In this document: positions 25,003-34,366 of the stretch, piece after piece
Position numbering within the stretch: the stretch's first letter is position 1
Layout: each line of letters opens with the position of its first letter
Source: Nitrospirota bacterium
Lineage (GTDB): Bacteria > Nitrospirota > Thermodesulfovibrionia > Thermodesulfovibrionales > UBA9159
Reading direction: 5' to 3'
DNA: 64,000 nt
NCBI GenBank assembly: GCA_021790195.1
Contig: JAJYIF010000002.1
Span: forward strand, 1-64,000
Notes under the pieces: model-generated
What the model saw: only the letters and a program-made list of their open reading frames with translations
Databases searched by the model: none
What the model was told of the DNA's origin: nothing
Translations under genes and position numbers: made by a program

Positions 25003-26166
25003 TCATAGGATAATCTGTATTGCCCTTGATTTCAAAAGACTACGATATAACCTTAAATATTGATTGGCTATAATCCCAATGGAAAATTCGTTCTTGACTA
25101 GATCTTCGGCTCTACTCCCTATACTGTGTGCAATATCCTCTTTTTGAAATAGTTCAATCATGCAACGCGCCAAAGACTGGTGATCTTCGCTATCAAAAGT
25201 CATCCCAGTTTCGTTGTGTCTTATCAATTTTAGATTACCACCCGTGGCCGACACAATGCAGGGCAGACCATATGACATCGCTTCCAATAAAGCGTTTGAC
25301 ATCCCTTCCCCTCTGGAAGGTAAAACGAAGATGTCGCTTCTTTGAAGATAAGCGGCGACATCAGACTGTTCCCCAGTGAATAAAACAGTTTCCATCATAC
25401 CGCTAGCATCAGCAAGCTGTTGCAGCATTATCCTTTGAGGTCCGTCACCCACAATAACAAGTAATGCTTGAGGCACATGTTTGATCACATCTTGCCAGGC
25501 TTTAAGCAGTATATCGACGCCTTTTTCCTCAGACAGCCGTCCAACATACGTCGCAATATTTTGATGCCGGACTCCGACTTCATTCATATCATAGAAGTTC
25601 TTTTTGAACTTTTTGCCTTCTCGAATCCTAACGCCGTTATAAATGGTAATTACATTATTTTTAATTCCCTTACTGGATAATTCGCGAGTTATCTCGTCTG
25701 ATACGGAAACTATCACATCCGCCTTCTTTAATAACCGAATTGCCAAAAAACCCATATATCTTGTTTGCCAGAATGCCATATTGCCAGATGAGCCTCCGCC
25801 CGACACCTTCACCAAACTTTTCTTATGAAGTAATTTTGCAGCAATAACTGCCCCTAATGCATACCCAATTGCCTGATGAACATGGATAACGTCGTAAGTT
25901 TCTCCCCTGACGAGCATAAAAGCAAGCAAAATTGCGTTACGTAAGAATCCGACGGGCCACAGCATGATCTTTGAAGAGGCATGGGGCAGTATCCTGTAAA
26001 TCCGTATGCCGTTCATATCTTCACATAAGCGCGTGCCTCTCAGCCATGAAGTTATCACCGAAACCCTGACGCCGAGCGACATAAGCTCTTCGCTCAGCAA
26101 CTTACATTGAATTTCGTTCCCGCCAATGTAGGGATAATAACGATTAATGACCATTACGACTCTCAT
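25003..26166 (-). CDS. Glycosyltransferase family 4
   Basis: 387 residues, GT-B fold. N-terminal acceptor half (INRYYPYIGGNEIQCKLLSE), then the C-terminal donor half: YVGRLSEEKGVDILLKA, VIVGDGPQR and the retaining-enzyme motif PSRGEGMSNALLEAMSYGLP (E(x7)E). Overall this is a classic exopolysaccharide or O-antigen enzyme. Its start lies 1 base from the stop of the next upstream gene, so the two are translationally linked. Confidence 0.92.
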   Translation of the reverse strand: MRVVMVINRYYPYIGGNEIQCKLLSEELMSLGVRVSVITSWLRGTRLCEDMNGIRIYRILPHASSKIMLWPVGFLRNAILLAFMLVRGETYDVIHVHQAIGYALGAVIAAKLLHKKSLVKVSGGGSSGNMAFWQTRYMGFLAIRLLKKADVIVSVSDEITRELSSKGIKNNVITIYNGVRIREGKKFKKNFYDMNEVGVRHQNIATYVGRLSEEKGVDILLKAWQDVIKHVPQALLVIVGDGPQRIMLQQLADASGMMETVLFTGEQSDVAAYLQRSDIFVLPSRGEGMSNALLEAMSYGLPCIVSATGGNLKLIRHNETGMTFDSEDHQSLARCMIELFQKEDIAHSIGSRAEDLVKNEFSIGIIANQYLRLYRSLLKSRAIQIIL

Positions 26167-26167
26167 C

Positions 26168-27190
26168 TTAATGAGATTCCGATATCTCCCTAAGTTTCCG
26201 AATAAATAAAGGAATATAATGGTAAAAAGAATAATCTCTCTCTGCGATCTGTCGCCCTCGTTCCCCTATACGCTCCCTTAAGTCTTTGTCCTCAATGAGC
26301 AATGAGAGTTTGTCGAGCCATTCTTCTTCGGAAGAAGCCAGAAAGCCATTAAGGCCTTCTTTAATCAGCTCTTTATTTATACCGACAGGTGATGCCACAG
26401 CGGGTATGCCCATGGCCATGTATTGCAGTAATTTATAACCCCCTTTGCCCCGCGTCCACTTATTATCCGGGAGCGGCATTATACCAATATCAAATTCTTC
26501 GAGTTCCGGCACTTCAGTCGAGAGTGACCAGTTGACAAATCTTATGGGCACGTCCTTAGTATTAAATCTTCTTGCACCAATGAGTCTGACCTCAACATGC
26601 GAGAATTTCTTCAATAGTTTCTCGAAGCATAACAACATTTTCTCGACATAAGGCGTTGTGGAGAAGCTTCCTATCCAGCCAACTATAACCCGAGCGTTTT
26701 GAGTAATCTTAGGATTCCTCGGTAAATACCGATCTGTATCTATAGGGCCGGTAACCCTGAGGATGTTCTTGCAAGCGGATGAGGCATATGCAGCAGTCTC
26801 CTCATTTGCGAGCGTGACTAGCCCGCTGAGTCTCAACATGCCTTCCAATCTCGGGCGATAAATCTTAATTACTCTTCTTTTTTCCATATCAGAAAATAAG
26901 AAATCATATGTGTATATGGCATCATCAAAATCAAAAACGATGCTCCTATTTAAAAAACTTAAAACCTTTTGATAACTCAGCGGCAATAGGACTTTCTGTA
27001 CAATAACAATATCATAAAATGACGCAAATATTAGGAATCTCGAAAGCGCTAGTATTGTGGCGACCTTAGAGCCACAACTCAGAACCTTACAATGAATTCC
27101 CTTCTCTCGTAGATGGGGCAGAAACTGATAAACCCTGACCCTACTACTAGGAACTGTTTCGCGGCCAAGGGTGAGAAAGAGTATACTCAT
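26168..27190 (-). CDS. GT4-like glycosyltransferase
   Basis: 340 residues. The N-terminus (ILFLTLGRETVPSSRVRVYQ) and C-terminal donor domain (VIVGWIGSFSTTPYVEKML ... FDIGIMPLPDNKWTRGKGGYK ... MGIPAVASPVG) fit the GT-B glycosyltransferase group found in polysaccharide clusters. The E(x7)E motif is replaced by a GGYKLLQYMAMGIP variant, as in several GT4 relatives. It sits between a methyltransferase and a GT4 gene. Confidence 0.82.
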   Translation of the reverse strand: MSILFLTLGRETVPSSRVRVYQFLPHLREKGIHCKVLSCGSKVATILALSRFLIFASFYDIVIVQKVLLPLSYQKVLSFLNRSIVFDFDDAIYTYDFLFSDMEKRRVIKIYRPRLEGMLRLSGLVTLANEETAAYASSACKNILRVTGPIDTDRYLPRNPKITQNARVIVGWIGSFSTTPYVEKMLLCFEKLLKKFSHVEVRLIGARRFNTKDVPIRFVNWSLSTEVPELEEFDIGIMPLPDNKWTRGKGGYKLLQYMAMGIPAVASPVGINKELIKEGLNGFLASSEEEWLDKLSLLIEDKDLRERIGERGRQIAERDYSFYHYIPLFIRKLREISESH

Positions 27191-27194
27191 CTTA

Positions 27195-27818
27195 TCATTT
27201 TATCACTTGCAATTTTATGGATATTGAATGAACAACATTCCACAGAAAGCGCCTTGCGAATAATAGTAAGGGGTAAGTAATGGGCCATAGAAAGAAAACT
27301 TTATTGCTCGCAAAAAGATGAAAAGGAGGCAGATAATCATATTTGACCCCAAGGATTTTAAAGTTCGTATTTATTTTATAGTCGGACCCGTACCATTTGT
27401 CGTCCGTAAAATATCTCAGCATTTCCGGTACTATGATAGCCTTATGCGTGGGGTCTTTATATTGTGTCACTGATTGGTAGTAAGGGACTCTAAACTCAAC
27501 AATAGCGCCATTCTTGCAGACGCGATATATTTCCTTGAACAAGAAGATTGTGTTGGAAATATGTTCGAAAAAGAAATTTGAGAAGACCCCACTGATTGTC
27601 TCGTCGTCAAAAGGTAGACCCTCCTCAATGTTGCAGATAATATCAATACCGTCCAATTTAACGTTGTCAACTCCGATGCAGCCGGGTCTCTTTCGAGTGC
27701 CACATCCAAGATCGACAAAGACTTTGTCGCCAGCCGATTTGTTAATTAGTTCATTCGCTGTATATCTGACCATTTGTAAAATCACGTTCTCTTGAGTCTT
27801 ATGGGAAAGGATCGCCAT
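27195..27818 (-). CDS. SAM-dependent class I methyltransferase
   Basis: About 207 residues from the ATG at 27818; 27851 and 27770 are also possible because this gene overlaps the flippase gene upstream. SAM-binding motif VFVDLGCGTRKRPGCIGVDN, then ICNIEEGLPFDDETISGVFSN and FEHISNTIFLFKEIYRVCK, as in the Methyltransf_11 group. It probably modifies a glycan or lipid intermediate. Confidence 0.78.
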   Translation of the reverse strand: MAILSHKTQENVILQMVRYTANELINKSAGDKVFVDLGCGTRKRPGCIGVDNVKLDGIDIICNIEEGLPFDDETISGVFSNFFFEHISNTIFLFKEIYRVCKNGAIVEFRVPYYQSVTQYKDPTHKAIIVPEMLRYFTDDKWYGSDYKINTNFKILGVKYDYLPPFHLFASNKVFFLWPITYPLLLFARRFLWNVVHSISIKLQVIK

Positions 27819-29392
27819 ATCAATGACGGCTCTTCCAAATGGAAGACGCATTTATTTATAGAAAAATATATAACAAAAGCCGCCGCGCAAAGAACATTTA
27901 CAGCGAGAACACTTCCGTTTTCATAGCGGACTGCAGGATAAATAAGAAGTGCAGAAAATAATGCCGAAACCGCACATTTTACAAAGAAGTGTATTATGGG
28001 GAGCCATATTATTGCCCTTATCTTTCTCCCAAGAATATTTGATGTTGTAAGAATTGTGCAATTGTGATACACAGCATATGCAATCGGGATCGCAAGATAG
28101 GACCAAAAACGAATAGACACGAAGCAGAGAAGAATGTATAACAGCATCATTGCTACTCCTATCATTGCTATTGTTCTGTTGAGTTGGAGTGCATAAAAGC
28201 CTTGCGAAACAATTGTGCCTATTACGCCTGCCGGGAGGGCTAATAAGTATATTGCAAACGCACGGTATACAGAGGTTGTGTCTGCTGCCGTAAAGGCTCC
28301 TCTTTCCAAAAATAATTGGATAATCGGCTTTCCATATATCCCAAGTAATACTACGAAAGGTATGCTCAAAAAAAATACTATTCTGATTCCTTTCGTCATA
28401 ATATCTCCCAGCTCGCTCCATTTCCTCTCGGCCGCATAGGTTGACATCACGGGAAACATGGAAACAGACAAACCAGAGACAATCACGGCGGGGAAAATAT
28501 TCATAAGCTGTGCAGCATATCCTATGTGTGAAATACTGCCTTCCGCGAGTCTTGAAAGAAAGAATCGGTCATACAAAGGAACTGCACGGTACACGATCAT
28601 TCCTAACACCAATGGCGTCATAAGTTTGAGGATTCTCCGTACCCCCGCATGTTTATAATCAAATATGAACGAATAAGGGAAATCCCTTGTTATAGAAAAT
28701 CCGAGGCTAAGCAAAACACACTGTATGACTGCAGCCACAAGTAAAGCAAAAATAATGCTTTCTGTATTCAAGAAACTATGGAAGGAAAAAACAAAAAAAA
28801 TAACGACGAGAGGGCTCAATATCTTATTGAATGAAGGTATTACGAACTTCCCGTTGGAATAATAGATGCTCGCCAGCAGTTCGTTAATCGTCGTAAAAAC
28901 TATTATGGGGAATAACCAGCGCAAGAGTTCGGCAGATCGGTGTACCTTTTCGGGTGTAAAACCTGGCGTTACCACTTTCATAATTGTATTTGCCAAAAGA
29001 ATGCCAACTATGCATAACACTATTGTCGCTGCGGTAGCGAGATTTAAGAAGCTGTTGACTGCATTCCAAATTTCGGATGGGTCGTTTAATCGGTATTCCG
29101 CAAATATAGGTATAAACGTGAAAGTTAATGCACTTGAAAAGATGCTGGTTATAAAGAGCGGCACGGCCGTAGCCGCCAAATACACGTCCATTTCCTTTCC
29201 TGCACCGAACTTGGCGGCGATAACTATATTACTTAGGGTGCCGAGTCCGATGCCCAGTATGTTGAACACTGTAACAATCAATGAGGATTTTGCGACCTGG
29301 CTCAATCGAAAAACTCTCTTTTCAACGAGTCTGAGCACAGCAGCGGCAGGGTACTCATAGAATATGACAATACGATAGGAAGGGTCCCCCAA
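27782..29392 (-). CDS. MurJ/MviN-family lipid-linked glycan flippase
   Basis: Up to 536 residues with about 14 transmembrane helices. SLIVTVFNILGIGLGTLSNI and AKFGAGKEMDVYLAATAVP open the fold; YDRFFLSRLAEGSISHIGYA and FYALQLNRT are typical MOP-superfamily segments. It should flip an undecaprenyl-linked oligosaccharide across the inner membrane for this locus rather than serve as the housekeeping MurJ. The only long start is a TTG at 29392 with no clear ribosome-binding site, so the true start is probably some 20-35 codons further in. Confidence 0.85.
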   Translation of the reverse strand: MGDPSYRIVIFYEYPAAAVLRLVEKRVFRLSQVAKSSLIVTVFNILGIGLGTLSNIVIAAKFGAGKEMDVYLAATAVPLFITSIFSSALTFTFIPIFAEYRLNDPSEIWNAVNSFLNLATAATIVLCIVGILLANTIMKVVTPGFTPEKVHRSAELLRWLFPIIVFTTINELLASIYYSNGKFVIPSFNKILSPLVVIFFVFSFHSFLNTESIIFALLVAAVIQCVLLSLGFSITRDFPYSFIFDYKHAGVRRILKLMTPLVLGMIVYRAVPLYDRFFLSRLAEGSISHIGYAAQLMNIFPAVIVSGLSVSMFPVMSTYAAERKWSELGDIMTKGIRIVFFLSIPFVVLLGIYGKPIIQLFLERGAFTAADTTSVYRAFAIYLLALPAGVIGTIVSQGFYALQLNRTIAMIGVAMMLLYILLCFVSIRFWSYLAIPIAYAVYHNCTILTTSNILGRKIRAIIWLPIIHFFVKCAVSALFSALLIYPAVRYENGSVLAVNVLCAAAFVIYFSINKCVFHLEEPSLIWRSFPIRLKRT

Positions 29393-29475
29393 AATGACCG
29401 GGGTTGTATTATTTTTTTTTGAGCCATTGTTCAGCCGATATTCTAAGAATCATTTTATCACAGTATAGTCTCTCT

Positions 29476-29553
29476 TTATCTCAATATCTTGAAAAACTCG
29501 ATAGCTTTCTTCAAGCCGACTTCCAACGGCACTGTCGGCTCCCTTCCAAGGTT
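29476..29553 (-). pseudogene. C-terminal remnant of an NAD-dependent sugar epimerase/decarboxylase
   Basis: About 25 residues ending PTVPLEVGLKKAIEFFKILR then TAA. They closely match the C-terminus of the UDP-glucuronate decarboxylase at 30848 ([20 protein letters not shown]). No upstream part exists: the toxin-antitoxin remnants start at its edge. It looks like the stump of a second epimerase gene replaced or cut by recombination. Confidence 0.7.
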
Positions 29554-29974
29554 ATAAATCTCCGGCTATCGCCAGCAGGCGCTCGATGCTGTGCGTCTTT
29601 TCCAATTCCCAGCCCTTGCTTAGAAATCTTGCCTTTATCGCCTTTTCAACAGATTGCTGTGCATGATAACAGGTCCCCTTGTAAAAACCCCCTGCCACAA
29701 GATATTCCGAGGTATCCAGTTCCTCCTGCGCCTTTCTAAGCCGGTCCTCTACCGCCTTCTCCATGTATAAGACCTGCCCTTCTTTGTAAACCTGTTCAAG
29801 AAAGGACTCCCTTTGCGGAAATGTTTGATCAAGGTCTGCGCCGACACCCCTCTTTGCCACGGAACCGACAAGCACCACAGAACGCGGCTTAAGCGTCTTG
29901 GCAATGGGGTCAGAGACCTCCTTTGCGTCCCTGAAAGCAACCCTTTCTTTCTCCTGTCTCTCCTGAGTCTCCAT
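29552..29974 (-). pseudogene. Decayed MNT-HEPN fusion: internally deleted nucleotidyltransferase joined to a truncated HEPN domain
   Basis: The 140-residue frame starts like a minimal nucleotidyltransferase (VVLVGSVAKRGVGADLD, the GSxxxGxxxDxD site) but the frame jumps at once to ESFLEQVYKEGQVLYMEKAV, the end of such a domain, so about 60 residues and the second Asp are missing. A HEPN domain follows (AQEELDTSEYLVAGGFYKG ... AQQSVEKAIKARFLSKG) and stops early at AIAGDL, exactly at the junction with the epimerase stump. It may still be translated, but neither domain is complete. Confidence 0.65.
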
Positions 29975-29977
29975 TTT

Positions 29978-30401
29978 CTATTTCAGGCCTAACTTTCTCT
30001 CTACCCTCTTCAGGAAACCTTCGATATCTTCTCTTCCATCATGCAACACCTTATAAACAATTTCATAATCTATCTTTTCATAGTCATGCGCTATGATATT
30101 TCTAAAGCCAGCCATTCTAACAAGCGTATCTGTCAGACTTGCTGAAATGAAACGTTCCTTATTCTAGATATCAAACGCTTCACCTATCGTAGTGGGCTTC
30201 CGGAACCCCTTGTAAGCTATCGCGGCCTCGGCCAGGTCAATAGTGGCCTAGACTGCGACATATAGATAACACTCAACCGCCCCACGGATATCTATATTTT
30301 CTTCGATTTCATCCTTTTTTATAGCTCCTGTATCGCTGGAGAATCTTGAGATATTTCCTTATGGAGCTTATCTTGTTTTCGATTACCTTTATGTTGCTCA
30401 T
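29978..30401 (-). pseudogene. HepT (HEPN toxin) pseudogene with two amber codons and a frameshift
   Basis: Overlaps the mntA stop by ATGA, the usual antitoxin-toxin coupling. The reading starts MSNIKVIENKISSIRKYLKI; a one-base shift in an A6 run is followed by DEIEENIDIRGAVECYLYVA, then a TAG, TIDLAEAAIAYKGFRKPT, a second TAG, and the HEPN core FRNIIAHDYEKIDYEIVYKV with the RxxxxH ribonuclease motif, ending KRVERKLGLK. Both TAG codons are one change from CAG. The toxin should be inactive. Confidence 0.85.
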
Positions 30402-30796
30402 GCAGAAGCTTTTGTCAGACTGTGTCTATCAAGCATTTTATGAAAATCAAAATATTCATTCATGATTCTGGGTTCGAAGATGACCTTAAAAGGTTCTTTG
30501 CTGTATATTAATCGCCCTTCTTTAATGATCAGGTATTTCAGGTCCGGATTGGTTGTCAAATTCAATACCACAACATCTATCCTGTCCGTTTTGAGCAATC
30601 TGGTGATGCCGACCATCGTATCGATCCTGATTTTGTGCATCTTTACCTTGTCCCTAGTGTCACGGTAAAGGGCAAAATCGTAGTCGCTCAGTTCCCCATA
30701 TTCCTGTCTTGATTGGGACCCCCCAAAATAGACAAGCTTTATTTCGGGGAGGGTGCCAAAATAAGCCTTGAGGTTTTGTATGTGTCTCTTATTCAT
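30398..30796 (-). CDS. mntA: MntA-type nucleotidyltransferase antitoxin
   Basis: 132 residues. Minimal nucleotidyltransferase with the GSxxxGxxSDxD site (FGGSQSRQEYGELSDYDFAL), then DRIDVVVLNLTTNPDLKYLI, typical of MntA antitoxins that AMPylate HepT. The frame looks intact although its HepT partner is broken, so it is probably an orphan antitoxin. It sits between two polysaccharide genes. Confidence 0.8.
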   Translation of the reverse strand: MNKRHIQNLKAYFGTLPEIKLVYFGGSQSRQEYGELSDYDFALYRDTRDKVKMHKIRIDTMVGITRLLKTDRIDVVVLNLTTNPDLKYLIIKEGRLIYSKEPFKVIFEPRIMNEYFDFHKMLDRHSLTKASA

Positions 30797-30847
30797 AACT
30801 CAATTCTGTGTTTGCATGGCTAATTGTGAGACGGGCAATATCTCTTT

Positions 30848-31795
30848 TCACTCTAACCCTTTGAAATATTCGATGGCTTTTTTAAGTCCGTCTTCCAGGG
30901 GAACTTTCGGCTTCCAGCCGAGCATTCTTTTGGCCAGCCCGATATCCGGCTGCCGCTGTTTAGGATCGTCCTGCGGTAGGGCAGCAAATACTATTCGTGA
31001 CTTCGAGCTCGTAAGTCTAATCACCTTGTCTGCCAGTTCCAGTATCGTAAACTCGACAGGATTTCCAAGGTTAATGGGTCCGGTAAAATCGTCAGGACTG
31101 TTCATGAGTCTAATTAGGCCGTCGATGAGATCATCCACATAGCAAAAGCTTCTTGTTTGTTTGCCATCTCCGTAAACGGTAATATCCTCATTTCGTAGCG
31201 CTTGCATAATGAAGTTGCTAACGACCCGACCATCGTTAGGGTGCATCCTAGGACCATAAGTATTGAATATTCTTGTCACCTTGATCCTCAGTTTATGCTG
31301 ACGGTGGTAGTCAAAGAATAACGTTTCCGCACAACGTTTTCCTTCGTCATAGCAGGACCTATGCCCAATTGGATTGACATGGCCCCAGTAGGATTCAGGC
31401 TGGGGATGCACCTGCGGATCGCCGTATACTTCGCTGGTTGACGCCTGCAGGATTTTGGCCTTGACACGCTTGGCAAGTCCAAGCATATTGATGCTTCCAT
31501 GAACGGAGGTCTTTGTTGTCTGAACGGGATCAAATTGGTAATGAATGGGAGATGCAGGACAAGCAAGGTTATAGATTTCATCGACCTCCACGTAAAGAGG
31601 GAAACAGATGTCGTGCCGCAATACCTCAAGATAAGGGTTTCCAATCAGATGAGCGATATTCGCCCTTCGACCGGTATAAAAATTGTCGACACAGAGGACT
31701 TCATGGCCTTCGCCCAACAATCTTTCGCACAAATGTGAACCGAGAAATCCAGCGCCGCCGGTAACGAGAATTCTTTTGTTTTTGAAGTTTTTCAT
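30848..31795 (-). CDS. UDP-glucuronate decarboxylase / NAD-dependent sugar epimerase (SDR)
   Basis: 315 residues from the ATG at 31795. Rossmann motif [28 protein letters not shown], active-site YxxxK as [32 protein letters not shown] and [15 protein letters not shown] are typical of UDP-xylose synthase-like enzymes, which turn UDP-glucuronate into UDP-xylose. It would supply a pentose donor for the surface glycan. It directly follows the UbiA-type gene. Confidence 0.9.
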   Translation of the reverse strand: MKNFKNKRILVTGGAGFLGSHLCERLLGEGHEVLCVDNFYTGRRANIAHLIGNPYLEVLRHDICFPLYVEVDEIYNLACPASPIHYQFDPVQTTKTSVHGSINMLGLAKRVKAKILQASTSEVYGDPQVHPQPESYWGHVNPIGHRSCYDEGKRCAETLFFDYHRQHKLRIKVTRIFNTYGPRMHPNDGRVVSNFIMQALRNEDITVYGDGKQTRSFCYVDDLIDGLIRLMNSPDDFTGPINLGNPVEFTILELADKVIRLTSSKSRIVFAALPQDDPKQRQPDIGLAKRMLGWKPKVPLEDGLKKAIEYFKGLE

Positions 31796-31800
31796 CCCTT

Positions 31801-32646
31801 TTAAGTATATCTTATCAGTCCGACAAGCATCAACCATAAGACTATCGTCCCCGCCAACCATTTGTCTTTCGTCATGGCATCAGTGGGGTCGCCAAGACCT
31901 TGTTTTGAAAGGGCAATGTATCTGAAGAGCCCGAAGGTCACGACAGGAACTGTATAAACCAGGCTGTGGAACTGCTCAATGGTATAAAGTGAATAGGCGA
32001 TCAGTGAAGCAGCCGAGGCGATTGTTAGAATTTCATTAAGGGTCGATCTTGAATAATAACCGAGACTTTTTCTGTGCTCTTCAGCCTTCTCATTCAACGT
32101 ATTGACTTCAGCGATCCTTTTGCCTGCGGCGAGAACGAGAGATATCATGAACATCGTGAGCAAAAGCCACTGGGAAACCTTGACGTTGAAAGCTGCGCCG
32201 CCTGCTAACACTCTCAAAACAAATCCCGAAGCTATACAGAATATATCGACTATTGAAATTTCTTTGAGGTATAGAGAATAGGTTATCTGAATCGAGAAAT
32301 AAAACAGGATGAAAAAAAGGAAGACGAGCGAAATCTTGAGGGCTATTATTAATGAAGTTATTCCCAATAAGACGGCAAATATCCACGCATTTTCCTTTCG
32401 AACATTGCCAGAGGCGATAGCCCTTCTCCTCTTCTGGTCGTGAAGTTTGTCATTTTCGATGTCCGAGATATCGTTGAGAATATACCCGGCGCTTGCGCAT
32501 AGCGAAAAGGCGGAAAAGACCGGTAGAGCCAGCCTTATTGTTGACTCGGAAAACAAGGCACCCCCGAAAAAAGGCGCGGCGAAGAGGAAGAGGTTCTTGA
32601 GCCAGTGCTTGGGTCTTAAAAGAGAGACATAAGGTTTAATGGCCAA
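31801..32646 (-). CDS. UbiA-family decaprenyl-phosphate phosphoribosyltransferase-like protein
   Basis: 281 residues, about eight helices. The prenyl-diphosphate/metal site reads [20 protein letters not shown] (NDxxDxxxDxxH), and a second Asp-rich loop lies near residues 160-190 ([20 protein letters not shown]). This layout with PKHWLKN at the start is that of decaprenyl-phosphate phosphoribosyltransferases, which make polyprenyl-phosphoryl-ribose. It overlaps the TMTC-like gene upstream, pointing to a lipid-sugar donor for the neighbouring GT-C enzymes. Confidence 0.85.
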   Translation of the reverse strand: MAIKPYVSLLRPKHWLKNLFLFAAPFFGGALFSESTIRLALPVFSAFSLCASAGYILNDISDIENDKLHDQKRRRAIASGNVRKENAWIFAVLLGITSLIIALKISLVFLFFILFYFSIQITYSLYLKEISIVDIFCIASGFVLRVLAGGAAFNVKVSQWLLLTMFMISLVLAAGKRIAEVNTLNEKAEEHRKSLGYYSRSTLNEILTIASAASLIAYSLYTIEQFHSLVYTVPVVTFGLFRYIALSKQGLGDPTDAMTKDKWLAGTIVLWLMLVGLIRYT

Positions 32647-34366
32647 TCTCCTTTTCGAGCCGCTGGGCTAACTTCTTCGCTGCAGGCGCAAAAAATTCAT
32701 TGGGAGAGATGACGACGGCCGCAGCAAAATTCGCCTGGGCCTTCTTCTTGTTACCCTGTTGTAAGTACAACTGCCCGAGTCTGTAAGAGTAGTAGCCGCT
32801 CCTATGTATGTTGTTGAGTCGTTCAATATAGTCCATGTCTTCCCGAATGAGTTTGTTGAATCTCTTCGGGTTTTTTTCCTTCATGATCTGAGCTTCAGTC
32901 AGTGTAACAATTCTCGTCAGTATCAAATCTTTGTATTCGCGACTGTCCACATGCTTCAGCAATTTGGCATACCTTGCCTTGGCATCGCTCAATGACCCCT
33001 TCTCCACACTTGTTTGCTCTATAATGTTCATCTCCGGTAACTGGTATATGCCATGTCCCAAACGCTGTCCGATTCTGAATTGTTCTATAGCTTCATCCAT
33101 CATGCCAGCCTTAGCCAATGCCATGCCGTATTCGTTTCTGGCAGCGGCGAAGGTAGGAGACTTTTCAACAGTGTCTTTGAAAAGGGCGAGATCGCTCTGC
33201 CAGATGCGGTTTCGTCCTACGGTGACAAAGCCAGCCGCAAAGATGAGAACGCCGACGATGCCGTATCTGAGCACCGTAAATGTCAATCGATTTAGTGTCA
33301 GTATGACAAAGACCGAAACTCCGAAGCTCGAAATATAGAGGTATCGTTCTCCTAAAGGCGTCCATGCCATTTTTGAAATCGCCACCGGTATTGCCGGTAA
33401 GATGAATAGAACGGATAATAGGATAGGGAAAGATGAAATGTTCCTCTTTCTTATAAGCAAGTATATTATCGATATAAGGACTATGATTCCAAAACAGAGA
33501 TAGAATGTTCCGTTGATCTCTATAATCCCGAAATTCAGAGGGAGAGGTACAAAAAGCTTCTTCACATAGAAACCCAATGCCTTTATGGCGCTACCGGTTT
33601 TTTTGAGAAGATTGCCTTCACGAACAGTCCTTATCTGTATAGACATGCCGGAGTCGGAGAACCCGGAAGCAAGAAAGCGCATCAGAAAATATATGACTAA
33701 GCTTAAAAGGTAAGGCAAGAGAAGCTTCAAGCGCCTTCCTTTAACGACCTCCGGTATAGGCCGTTCGTTCAACAAAAGAAAAAGTGCTATGACTGGAAGA
33801 AGTGCAACCGAGACCTCCTTTGAAAGTAGCGCCAGCAGATAGAACAAGGCGGATATCCAGCACCAGCCGTACTTTCTGAGACTGATCAGGAAGGTCAGGA
33901 GAGATAAGAATACGAACGTCCCTGCCATTAGATCGGTCCTTCCCGAAATCCAGTCGACCGCCTCTGTGTTGATTGGGTGAGCGGCGAAAAGCAAAGCACT
34001 GAACATCGGATGATAACCTTCCGCGTCAATAGCAAAGGTCTTCAATAAAACTTTGACCAAATAATAAACGAGGACAGCATTTAAGGTGTGAAACAGAACA
34101 TTCTCTAAATGCATAAAAGAGGCATCGCACAGCCAAATGAATCTGTCCAGGATAAACGTGAGATACAGAACGGGACGATAATAAAGGATACTTGAATGCG
34201 GCAGAAAAAGAGCTTTCCAGTTTATTGAGGACATATTCATGAGACTCGTTATCATCTTCGAATCGTCGACGCTGCACTCTGCTCCGAATATCGCAGGGTA
34301 ATAAATGCCGAGTGACACGAAAATGACGAAGAGGATCTTTGATTTTTCAGAAATCTTAGTTTCCAC
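32636..34366 (-). CDS. TMTC-like membrane glycosyltransferase with C-terminal TPR
   Basis: 576 residues. About ten transmembrane helices, then tetratricopeptide repeats from about residue 410 (AAARNEYGMALAKAGMMDEA ... YRLGQLYLQQGNKKKAQANF). The loop AAHPINTEAVDWISGRTDL is the hallmark of TMTC proteins, GT-C-fold enzymes that in animals O-mannosylate cadherins from a lipid-linked donor. An acidic pair follows the first helix (SVDDSKM), as GT-C enzymes require. The bacterial substrate is unknown. It overlaps both the ABC ATPase and the UbiA gene by about 11 bases, so all are one operon. A paralogue lies at 38157. Confidence 0.75.
   Translation of the reverse strand: METKISEKSKILFVIFVSLGIYYPAIFGAECSVDDSKMITSLMNMSSINWKALFLPHSSILYYRPVLYLTFILDRFIWLCDASFMHLENVLFHTLNAVLVYYLVKVLLKTFAIDAEGYHPMFSALLFAAHPINTEAVDWISGRTDLMAGTFVFLSLLTFLISLRKYGWCWISALFYLLALLSKEVSVALLPVIALFLLLNERPIPEVVKGRRLKLLLPYLLSLVIYFLMRFLASGFSDSGMSIQIRTVREGNLLKKTGSAIKALGFYVKKLFVPLPLNFGIIEINGTFYLCFGIIVLISIIYLLIRKRNISSFPILLSVLFILPAIPVAISKMAWTPLGERYLYISSFGVSVFVILTLNRLTFTVLRYGIVGVLIFAAGFVTVGRNRIWQSDLALFKDTVEKSPTFAAARNEYGMALAKAGMMDEAIEQFRIGQRLGHGIYQLPEMNIIEQTSVEKGSLSDAKARYAKLLKHVDSREYKDLILTRIVTLTEAQIMKEKNPKRFNKLIREDMDYIERLNNIHRSGYYSYRLGQLYLQQGNKKKAQANFAAAVVISPNEFFAPAAKKLAQRLEKEIGH

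Noticed and set aside
29978-30401. In-frame TAG codons in hepT as pyrrolysine, or its UGA as selenocysteine
   Set aside because: The gene also needs a frameshift, both TAGs are one step from CAG, and no SECIS-type hairpin was apparent. Pseudogene is simpler.
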